This document shows, one piece after another, positions 1-8,964 of a stretch of 64,000 bases of DNA. The notes below the pieces were generated by a model that saw only the letters and a program-made list of their open reading frames with translations, was not told the DNA's origin and ran no database searches. How positions within the stretch are numbered: position 1 is the stretch's first letter; the number at the start of each line of letters is the position of its first letter. This stretch comes from Coniochaeta sp. PMI_546 (lineage: Eukaryota > Ascomycota > Sordariomycetes > Coniochaetales > Coniochaetaceae), in assembly GCA_021432605.1 (NCBI GenBank), contig MU271147.1, forward strand, positions 1,240,001 to 1,304,000, given 5' to 3'. The position numbers were made by a program, and so were the translations under genes.

Positions 1-542
1 TGCTCCCAGTCTATCCCATTCACGGCTCCCGGTGGTCTGGGGAGCACGTCCCTGGACTTGAATCAGTTCCGACAAGTAGCATCACCGATGTGGCTTGCAC
101 CGGCTATATATGACAACGAAAGTGAGGTGCTTCTCAGTGAGAATGCCACTTATGATCAAGCACGGAGAAAGAAAGAAAGAAAGGGGCTCAACTGCTTTCC
201 ATTACATTCGTCAGGCTAGGATGAGCACGTGTAGGGGTAAGGATCCTTCTACAAACAAGTTGAGAAGAAATTCAGGAAGCACACAACGATATCATGAGAC
301 AATCATAGGTAATGGAACACGCTACAGCCAGCTCGGTAAAAGCTAAGAAACACTTTGGAAACATGACAACAATGAACAACAATCACTAGAGACTGGAAAT
401 GGGGAACATAGAAAGAGCCACTTGGTACAGAGCACACTCACTTTGCACAGAGCACATAAGCTTGGGAGATGTCAATTATGATTGTTAGTGTACAGAAGCG
501 GCTTGGTAGAGGAGATATTGACGACAGTCGTACATGCTACCC
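1..542. other. intergenic stretch, 3' side of FMP46-like gene
   Basis: No supportable gene. It lies downstream of the minus-strand gene that ends at 543. The only structure seen is a short GAAA tract of four units at 167-182. The open frames here are short and have no recognisable domain. Confidence 0.6.
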
Positions 543-1143
543 CTATTTCTTAGGAAGCGCGTCAAGCATCTTCAAAATCGCCGACTCATTATCGCCCACT
601 GCAGCTTTTCCATTGTTCCAGTCGACAACCTGGCAACCATTAGCTACAGTTCAAGTATCCAGCGAAGGGTACGGGTGGAAGAGAATGTTGGTAGACGACG
701 AAGCATTAGCCCAGCTTGGGCTAACCAGAGTGTAAACATACCACGGGCCGCTTGAAGCTCTCGGCGTCCTGCTTAAACTTCTTCATAGCCTCATCCACGG
801 TAGATGCGCCACTGACAACCGTGCTCGGGTTGCCCACATAGTCGAGTATCGTCCTGAGCTGGTCTGGTGTGGGAGGCTTCTCTGTGACGTCGAGGTCGAA
901 CTCTGCCCGCTGGAGCTGTGCCTGTGCAGTGTGGTCGCTGGCTTGGTCCTCGGTCGCTGCCTCGCTGGCGTTGGCCGACACCTGCTTCAGGAGGTTCAAG
1001 ACCTTGGTCGAGGCCGGGGTGCTGGACTTGTGGAAGAGGGTGATGATGTCTTTGGTTTTGCGCTGAGGAATGTTAGCTTTGAGGCCATCAACGTGCCATT
1101 GAAGTGTCAGATCCCATTGACAAGAACTTACAAAGCCGAACAT
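543..1143 (-). CDS. FMP46-like mitochondrial redox protein (DUF1687 family)
   Basis: Small thioredoxin-fold-type protein of the fungal DUF1687/FMP46 family, in yeast a putative mitochondrial redox protein; the substrate is unknown. Three exons are read on the minus strand: 1143-1132 (Met-Phe-Gly-Phe), 1062-742 and 629-543. The introns are 1131-1063 (69 nt) and 741-630 (112 nt), with GTAAGT and GTATGT donors and CAG acceptors. The joined product is 139 residues. It opens with MFGF then RKTKDIITLFHK, and ends VVDWNNGKAAVGD followed by a short helix and a Lys-Lys C terminus, which matches the family's start and its conserved VDWN end. The start is fixed by the 12-nt first exon. A longer open frame running upstream to 1350 is only read-through of intron 1 and leader. 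The family assignment is from recognised sequence; the redox role is inferred from the family. Confidence 0.85.
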
Positions 1144-1933
1144 GTTTGCGAGTTTGCGGTTTGGTCGTGGAGAACACACTGCTTGGTTTGGGTGGTGTTT
1201 TGGGTCACTGTTGCTGGGAGGTTCGGAGTTGGATGTTGAACATTCCCACGGGTGACGTCGGTTGGAGCTCACCACACGAAGGCCCGGCAGAGGAAGCTTG
1301 GGCCCTTCTGGCCCTGTGGCGCGTAACTTGCGGCTGAAATTGGAGTTCAACGTTGGAGCTCCTGCCCCGCCCCCACAAAAGATGTGGGGTACACTGAATA
1401 CAAATCGTCACTGCTGTTCTATCATGAAGCACATACTTGAGTCTTGGAGGAAATTTCTGAACGGCAATGTTGAATGATCAGATTGTATCTAGAGAGCCTT
1501 AGCTAGTGTATCGGACAACTGATTGTGTTCCATACTCTTGGATGGATAGGTTGCTATCTAGCTATCTAGCAGGGACTATATGGGCAGTCTGGCGGAGTTT
1601 AGCTGAGCTCTGAAGCTTCTGAACCATTGCGACATATTCATGACATTCACAACGATCAGTGTCAACGACAGAGTTGATCGGAAGATGTCCCAAGTAGTTA
1701 ATCCAACTGAAAATACATTTTGCCTGAACAGTTGTCTGTTCACCATGATGTACAGCAAATGGGGACCAAGAGAGAAACATTGTCTGAGCTCAAGGTCCAT
1801 ACAAAGCATGTCTCGGATGAGAATATCTCTAGATCGAGCATACGAGCCTAGACACACTACAGTTTATCGGTCATCTTTCTCCTAAATCAGACTTACTACA
1901 CATTGATATGAGTATTCACATCTATCGGAAAAC
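1144..1933. other. intergenic, divergent promoter region
   Basis: Separates the minus-strand FMP46-like gene from the plus-strand tandem pair. No gene, RNA or clear repeat is seen. Short overlapping open frames on both strands between 1560 and 1890 show no protein features. Confidence 0.55.
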
Positions 1934-2484
1934 ATGGCCAACTTCTCAGGCTCGTGCTACTCTGGTGTCCGTGACCGCAGAGTGTACGAGGCCGGGAACC
2001 AGCGAACTACTGCTAACTCAACCCTCAAGGAGATGAACAGAATCTACAACGGTAACATCCTCCAGGGACAAGACAGAAATCCAAGTAAGGGCTCTACTGA
2101 AACACGGCCCCATGGTCACCACTCATACCGGCGCAGAGAAGCAGGCGTAGCTCGCTAACCACATGATCGAACAAGATTTGCATTGAACGGCCATGTCGTC
2201 GTGACTCGCACCGTCCATACTAACACGGCAGCAGCGAGCAGCTCCAGGAGAATACACGGAGGTGGCTGGCTTCTCAGAGGGATCCCTTCCCACCGGTATG
2301 CTAATTCGCAATCCAGCTCAATGCAGGGGAAACGGACACAACATTACGCTGACTGACTCGCACAACAGGCCATCCACATGGCAACGAGCAATCACGGGAA
2401 GCGAAGATCGACACAGAGCTTCAGGGGGACGACCAGGCCATTCTTACGAAGAAGGGCGACACTATGCCCGGGAAGAAGAACTGA
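1934..2484 (+). pseudogene. decayed tandem copy of the small charged protein gene at 2874-3413
   Basis: Exon order, intron positions and the C-terminal coding block match the intact copy about 400 bp downstream. Exon 1 (1934-2084) begins MANFSG and keeps the VYEAGNQR block, with a phase-1 GTAAGG donor at the same place as in the intact gene. The exon-2 equivalent (from 2137) reads K-Q-A-stop-L-A-N-H-M-I-E-Q-D against D-Q-R-S-I-A-N-R-L-A-A-E-E, so it has an in-frame TAG, and its GT donor is gone. The exon-3 equivalent (about 2232-2295) is 64 nt rather than 60. The exon-4 equivalent (2369-2484) is 116 nt rather than 117, so the conserved tail ending MPGKKN is out of frame with the expected junction. 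These are host-gene lesions. Only a truncated product of about 54 residues could be made if exon 1 were spliced as predicted. Confidence 0.75.
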
Positions 2485-2873
2485 AGCAAAGTCAGAGGTA
2501 AAGTGGCTGTATCGGAACACCTGTGTGAAGACTTGTACAACCAATCTTGGACTGGATCAACCAGGACATCAAGACAAACGTTAGAGCAGATTTGCAAGAT
2601 GCCAATCCGCATATCAGAATTCAGTGGAATCGAAGCGGACACATACCTAAAATTTATTCTTGATACTGTTCGTGATCGGCCGTTCCATGACGTAGATGGT
2701 GGAGACTGAGAATACCATATAACTTTGCTGCGCTTCCTCCCACGATCTCTCAGACTCACCATAATCAGTTAACTGTCACGAAAAGGAAAGTAATAGATCG
2801 CATACTGCCTATACTTCAAATTCAAACCAATCCACACATATCAACCTCGATCTCAAATCCCACAACCAAGAAC
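2485..2873. other. spacer between tandem copies, promoter of intact copy
   Basis: Carries the leader of the 2874 gene, which is rich in C and A just before the ATG (2820-2873), as is common in fungal leaders. No separate gene is seen. Confidence 0.5.
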
Positions 2874-3413
2874 ATGTCGGGCAACTCCAACGTCGGAAAC
2901 AGCCAGGTCTACGAGGCCGGCGACCAGCGCAACGTCAAGAATTCCGAGCAGACCAAGGGCGAGAGGTTCCACGAAGGCAACGTTAACGCACATTCGGCCA
3001 CCGACTCTAGTAAGACCATCTGCTTCGAACTGCACTATCTCATAACGCGACAATGGCTGACACACCGGTAGAGGACCAGCGAAGCATCGCCAACCGGCTA
3101 GCTGCCGAGGAGGTACGTTTACCTCACGCTACCTAACACATACTTCGAGCATGCATTGCTGACGTCTAGCAGCGGAAAGAAGCACAGTCTGAGGAGGACT
3201 CAGCGAGCAAGAGGGATCCGACTGCACCGGTATGTTCTGCACTTCCCTGTGAACCCGAACATTCTCTATAATCGATGCTAACACACTCCACTACAGGCCC
3301 TTGCACACGGCAACAAGCCCTCACGCGGCGCCGAAATCGACAAGGAGCTGCAGGAAGAGGAAGAGGCGATCCTAAGGAAGAAGGGCGATGCCATGCCCGG
3401 GAAGAAGAACTAA
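2874..3413 (+). CDS. small hydrophilic, probably disordered fungal protein (117 aa)
   Basis: Four exons: 2874-3009, 3072-3112, 3170-3229 and 3297-3413. The introns are 62, 57 and 67 nt and carry GTAAGA, GTACGT and GTATGT donors. The 117-residue product is highly charged (Glu, Lys, Asp, Arg), with no signal peptide, membrane segment or cysteine. It has a VYEAGDQRN block near the N terminus. The tail contains HGNKPSRGAEIDKEL, an acidic run, then ILRKKGDAMPGKKN. I recognise the general shape, an N-terminal YEAGDQ-type block and a C-terminal G-x-KPS-x-GA-x-ID-x-x-x-x-EEE-x-ILRKKG block, as that of a widespread small Pezizomycotina protein family, but I know no assigned function. The composition suggests a stress- or development-type hydrophilin, which is inference only. 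The broken copy lies just upstream. Confidence 0.75.
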
Positions 3414-4145
3414 ATCGGTCTCTGGTAGAGGGTCGAGAGTTTTGCTGTACGATATCACATCCGAGGAATGAAAAGATTTGGATGTAAAAACTGCGCCATG
3501 AATTTTGCTATGTGATGCTACCCAATTGCTCCTGCCCCGAGTCTCGACAACACCCGAGTTTGCTGGACCTAGAAGAAACTTGTTCGAGTTAGCGGACTCG
3601 TCCTTGGTAGGGTAGAGACAGCGTCAGAAACAGATGGATGGCCACAAGAGTTCAGAATATGTAAGAAATTACTATCACTTGGCCACCAGATATAGCATCC
3701 CCGGCGAGGGAGCCACCTGAGCGGTATCAATCGCAAATTACTCTCATCAATTGGAGCGGCCATCCATCGCTCTGGCGGAAGAAGAGACGAGAAGTTAACA
3801 TACCTTGTTCGTTAGTCGACTGTGACCTTGCAGGCTGTAGAACGCGAAAGCAAGCTCAAAACATTAGTGAAAAGCTTCACAATTGGTGCAAGGCCACATG
3901 GCTGCCAGGAAAGCTTCGCTGTTGTTGACTGGCAGAGGAAGACAAGTAGTAAAAATTTGGCCGTCTGCAAAAATTTCTTAAATGCCGGCAGGTACATGCT
4001 GAGTCATCAATATCCAACTGCAAGTGAGAAAGAAAAATGCCACTTGGACTGTTCACCGCCTTCCTCTGAGTTGCACTACTCATCCATACCTAGAGGACGC
4101 AAGAAAACTACAAAAAATAATCACCGATGTCAAAGACAAAAGAAA
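3414..4145. other. intergenic between small protein gene and tRNA-Ile
   Basis: No coding region supported. The 129-codon plus-strand open frame at 3822-4211 runs into the tRNA on the opposite strand and has no domain signal. Confidence 0.55.
4112..4141 (-). terminator. Pol III terminator region of tRNA-Ile
   Basis: On the minus strand, downstream of the tRNA, there is first a run of four T (4141-4138) and then a run of six T (4117-4112). Runs of T are the Pol III stop signal, and the six-T run is the stronger one. Confidence 0.6.
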
Positions 4146-4270
4146 TGGTCCCATTGGGGGTTGAACCCAAGACCTTCGCATTACTTGATGGATCCGCATC
4201 ACCCACAATGATGTGGGTGATATGTGTGAATCTATTAGTACGACGCTCTAACCAACTGAGCTATGGGACC
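4146..4270 (-). tRNA. tRNA-Ile (anticodon AAU) with 51-nt intron
   Basis: Read on the minus strand, a 7-bp acceptor stem pairs GGTCCCA (4270-4264) with TGGGACC (4153-4147), followed by discriminator A at 4146. The D arm has GCTC/GAGC, the anticodon stem is TCGTA/TGCGA, the loop is CT-AAT-A then A, and the T arm has GGTTCAACC. The anticodon is AAT, giving Ile. The intron sits at the canonical place, one base 3' of the anticodon, at 4232-4182 and is 51 nt. Mature length is about 74 nt before CCA addition. The intron carries a perfect hairpin described separately. Confidence 0.9.
4198..4221 (-). repeat. perfect 10-bp inverted repeat inside the tRNA-Ile intron
   Basis: ATCACCCACA and its exact reverse complement flank a 4-nt loop, all inside the tRNA intron (4182-4232). 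The pre-tRNA would fold this as a stem-loop standing out from the anticodon arm. Confidence 0.85.
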
Positions 4271-5271
4271 GGGTGAGACATCCTGCAGCGTGAGCCGTGG
4301 ATGTCCGATGATGATTGGAGTGTCGGTAATGCGTAATATAACTTACAGTAATGCCGCATGATGGTGGTGTGGAGTGGTGTGGTAGTGTGGGAGGCCGGGT
4401 GTTGAGTGTGGGGGGATACCCTGCCCTACCTGCTCGGGCTCTGAAATTTGGAGCTGGCCTTCCGCAACGTCGTGTAACAGCATTTCGTGTAGTGTAATCC
4501 TGAATCCGAAGTCTTGCTTCAGAGTGCAGATGCAGGGAGCGAGTGAGTTGCAGCATCAGAGAGTTCTGCTGCTGGGTCGGCGTGGGTAGGCCTGCGACAA
4601 GCGGCGTCTGCAATCCTGAATGACTGCAAAAGAGACTCCAGCCAGGTGAGATTGGCGCAAGCAAAGCATATGTATCCCAAATGTCAGTGGATGCGTGCGA
4701 ATGAGTCGGGAACGTCCTGCAGTCCAAGGATAAGGTATATTTCTGAGGATTTGTAGGTAAGCAACTCCATTTTCATGAGATATAGTACACAAGGTTGCAA
4801 GCCGTTATCTGCACGGCCAGTCCTCCCCATCTTACTTCCACTGAGCAGACAGGTGATACAAATGGTATTTCTGCCGGGTATAATTCTCCCTCCCAAAGCC
4901 CCAGCGGATGGGTATTCCTCCCTAGATCCTAAGATGGCACAAATATTGCCGCGCCATTGTATATTCATAAATCCATAGACACCGTTTGTCGTCGTAATTG
5001 TTGCTTGGTATGCCCGTCCTTCTTATCGAGTAAAGAAAAGACCGAGGTAAGAAATGCAAAAAACGCCAAGGCCTCGAGAACGCTTCTCTAGCCATCTATG
5101 CACAACATATAAAGAGATTTCCCTGGCGTGCCAGAGTCAAAAATCGGTAAGAAAATTTGTATCAGTGAATGTAGCCAGTTGGAGCTCATTAAGTATTGAG
5201 AGATGCTGGTATCATGCCAACGCCGACAGATGCATTCAAAATGCTTGGAAATTCGTCGCAATGAATGGCTG
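4271..5271. other. intergenic between tRNA-Ile and the 1210-aa gene
   Basis: No gene supported. A GT-rich patch at about 4363-4412 (repeated GGTGTGG-like units) gives a spurious His/Pro/Thr-rich 159-codon minus-strand frame. The right end holds the 3' flank of the minus-strand gene ending at 5272. Confidence 0.55.
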
Positions 5272-8200
5272 CTAGCCCCAGATAGGGGCGTTGCGGTATG
5301 CAGGGGAATTGTAGCTGTGGAGGACACGGTATGGAGCATTTACTGGATAGCCATGGTTCCCCACGCTGCGATTCCGGTGATGGCCCCGTGGGACATGGGG
5401 TGGGTAGACGCCATACTGGTCCTGTTTGAACTGTGTAGACTGGCGGTTGCTGTTCCACCGTGGGTCGATAATCGGCTTCACTGGTGCAGGCGCCGTGTAG
5501 CCGTTTGACATGGACGGCGGGTGACCGCGGTTCATGCCGTTACTGTAACCATCGTAGCTGGCACGGTGACGCAGTGCCTGGTTCGGTCGACCCAGCTGTG
5601 GCTGAGTGCTCGCAGGTCGCGGAACCTGGATGCTCTGGTGACTGCGGCTTGAAGAGAAGGAGTTATTGCGGCTGCCGCTGTCCATTGATGACATGCTCGA
5701 CCGCCTGGAAAGACCGTTGTGTGCCTGCGGTTCCCAACTTGGTGCTCGATAAGGCGCGCTCATACCCTGTTGGAGGTTCTGCCCTCGGAGGGACATCGAT
5801 CGGCGAGGGTCCATTCTGGGAATGGGAGGCGGCGAGATGGCTTGTTCGCGCATGGGAGGAGGCGCTTGCTGATATGACGGGTAACTCTGGACGTTCTCGC
5901 GGCTGTTCTTCCGGGAGAGCGACGGTTGGACTGGGGGTACCGCTGCCGGGTAACTGTGGACGCTCTCCCGACTAGACTTTCGTGACAGAGACTGAGCACT
6001 CTGGTGGTGACGCAAGGATCGTGGGACACGAAGTGACGAGTTGGGCCTTGTCATCATACTCACTGGCGGTGGAGTCTTTGTCTTCTTCGGCTGCACCGCG
6101 ATCGGCTCTCTTGGCAACAAGGGGCTGGGAAGTGCGATTCCCTGGCGATCGACCAAAGATGATGCTGACGGGACTTTCCTAACGTTCATATATAGATTTC
6201 GCTCCACGGACGCGGTCAGGCTCATCGTCCTTCCCGCCACGGCCGGTGGTAACGACCGCCCGCCTGCTTTCTCGCCCATTGCCATAACCGCTGCATCATA
6301 CGGGTTGTTGCCCAAACTACTACTTATCGAAGTGTACGAAGCGAGCTCGGCTTCCGCCGCCATAATCATCTCGGTCTCGGCGTCCTGAGTGGACCTTGAC
6401 TCCCTGCGGGCGGCAGATGCTCGAGGAATGGGAATGGGCTTGCGAGCAATCGGTTTGCGGGGGATGATATGGGCCGCGGCATGGGCAAGAGAGTTCTGCA
6501 CAGAATGAACTATGTGTCGCGCATGAGACTCGTCATGGTCAGTCATGCCGTCGCTAAGAGCTGGAGAGGCTGTCCGAGTCGGATTCATCGCATCGAGGCT
6601 GACCTCCATGCTGCCTACGCTGAAAATCGTTTTCAGCGTATCTTTGCTTTGCTGCGGTTTCAATGCCAACCTCTTCGTGGTCATCGGAAAGAGACCAGTA
6701 TGTTCGTGCAGTTTCGTCTCCACCTCTTGCGGGATTGATGGGATCACTGCCTTGTCCAACGCATGCGTCAAGTGAACCATCGGCGGACCATGGGAGGATC
6801 GACGAGCACCACTGAGGAGCCTCTGTAGCTTGCTTGGGCGGGTGGAACCACTGCCGATGCTGAGTGCCGAAGCTGAAACGTCTGATCGAGCACTCAGCGG
6901 TGTCCGGGGCAATGAGTCTGGTGACCTGGGTCCAGTTTCGTTTGAGCGCGTGCCGCTGATTGGAGAAGGAGTATGCCTGGACTTTGCGGACGAGCTCGGA
7001 GTGGACAGCCTGGCTTCTTTGAGGCCGGTAAGAGCCTTATTCAGAACCGAGCTCCCCGAAAGTCGAGATGGAGACGTGGGAACCAAGTCTTTCGGTGGCA
7101 CTGGAGGAGGAGGCGGCGCTCTTTGCGGCTCGGCTGGCCTCTCTAAGGATTGTCTCACCGGGGTCTGCGGCTGTTGCTCGCCTACCGCAGACGCACCAGA
7201 AGTAGAGATGTACTTGTCCAATATTTGCGTGAGCTCGCTCTCGGTTGCTTGAGATTTTGCAGTGGTGAACGAGCGCAGCGACACATTGGAACTGTAGCCC
7301 GAGTCCGCTTTCGTGAGTGGTTTGAGAGGGGCTTCAGAGGATGGGCTGCTAGCCGAGACAAAACCGCTGTCAGTCCTGGTAAAGCTCTTGAGGCTTACTT
7401 GCGTATCGAGCTGGGAGCTGGCAGCTTGCGATTTCGCATTCAGGTCTAGCCGGACGTCCAAGACCTCGACAGTCGAGTACTCCAGGTTCCCATCGTCATC
7501 AAACAGGTCGTCTTCGATAGCAGTATGTTTCGACGTGGTTTGAAGTTCCGGGCTAAGAGGTCGAGAGTCTGCTAGAGAGAACGGCGTGAAAGAGATCTCC
7601 GCGAGAAACTCTTGGGGTAGTTCAATGAGTTTGGGTGTTGAGTGCTTGACATCAACCTCAGGCGGTGCCCGCGCTGCTTCTGCTTCCATGAAGGAAGCAG
7701 CGATGGGGCTGAGGTTCGAGGCACGGGGTTGAGGTGACACAATGATCTGTGTCTTGTCATCTGGAGCCTCGATGGTCTCATGCTGCCCCACCAGTGGTGC
7801 CGTGAAGTAATCTGTACGTTCACGGGTGGCACTCGAACTCGGGCCCCCATGCTTACCTTTCCTCTCTAGCTCCGGACTAAGAGGACTCGCTGCCCCGTTT
7901 GTGATACGCAGAGAACCTAGCTTGAACGCTCCGATTGACTTGTATTCTAGTTCAGAGGGAGTCACAACGCGCGGCATGGAATCCGGATCCAGGATCCGCG
8001 GAGGCATGGAGATGACGCCACTTCTCATCGACTCGAGCGACTGCTGTCTCGACATGCTCGGCGTGGGCGGATGGCTGTATCGGAAGTTTGGTTTCGGCGG
8101 CGCAGGGCTAGTCAGGGTCCGCGTCCGTGTTGCGACGCCTGGTGTCTGTATGACCGATCTCCTCCTCACAGGCGTATACAGAGAGAGGTCTGAGTTCGCC

Positions 8201-8964
8201 CGACTGATGGGTGTGCTGGACGCTTGAGGTGGGTTTATCGGATTTGAGCTCTTCCATGTTGCCTCTGACACCACTGTGTTCCTCTCCGAAACCGTGGCTG
8301 CCTGTTCATAAGCTGGTTCTTCGACGAGGTTCAGTAATCTCTTGGCTTCGTACGAATTCAAGTCATAGTTCCAGGACGTGCGGCGGGAGCCCATCGATGA
8401 CCTCGACGACCAACTACGACATAGAATTGTCAGTTCAAAGGTACGGGCAACGGTGTCAAAGAAAGTCACTTACTTCTCGGCAGATGGGGCGGCATAATAT
8501 GCGATATGAGTAACTTCGGCGGTCATGGATTGCGCTCTGCCTAGCTTTTCTGCTGCTGTCGGCCGCGGACTCGGCCCAACGCTAGAAGTCCTCCTCGTGG
8601 ACTTGCTGAAGCTGCTGGTAGCTTTTTGGTAGGATAGCGATCGGAACAGACTCCGCCTCCGCGACTCCTTCTTCTGGATACCGGGACCCTCGACCATGTC
8701 ATCGGTGGCCGGTTGCTCAGGAGGGTCTGCGGAGAGGTCCAGGGGAGTGACAGAAGTGCTCGTGATAGGGGATGATGGCGACAGCACGGGTTCGAGAGGC
8801 AATGCTTTATTACTCAGAGTGGGATTCGAGAACCGCGGCGTGCTAGTGGACAAGCCATTGGGGCTTAACAGGCCAGCTGTAGCAGGGTTGCCTATCCGGG
8901 GCTTGGAGAGCTTATGGGTTGACCGTCTCGGAGCAACCTCAATGGAGGATTGCGAGTTCCCCAT
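5272..8964 (-). CDS. large Ser/Pro-rich, probably N-myristoylated protein (1210 aa), function unknown
   Basis: Two exons, 8964-8474 and 8413-5272, are joined across a 60-nt intron (GTAAGT donor, TAG acceptor). The junction gives SAEK-to-N followed by WSSRSSMGSRRTSWNYD in frame. The product is about 1210 residues and very rich in Ser, Pro and Arg, with many R-x-x-S and S-P motifs, typical of a phosphorylated disordered protein. The N terminus MGNSQSS fits the N-myristoylation consensus (Gly2, Ser6), so membrane attachment is likely. A short ordered-looking block near residues 175-200 (SYEAKRLLNLVEEPAYEQ) may be the conserved core. A Pro-rich stretch (PPPPPVPPKD) near the middle could bind SH3 or WW domains. 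I do not recognise a named family; a polarity or cell-cortex role would be a guess. Confidence 0.8.

Noticed and set aside
4248-4727. 159-codon minus-strand His/Pro/Thr-rich frame
   Set aside because: Created by a GT-rich low-complexity patch and overlaps the tRNA end.
5484-5975. 163-codon plus-strand frame with many Cys and Gly
   Set aside because: Antisense of the Ser/Pro/Arg-rich 1210-residue gene.
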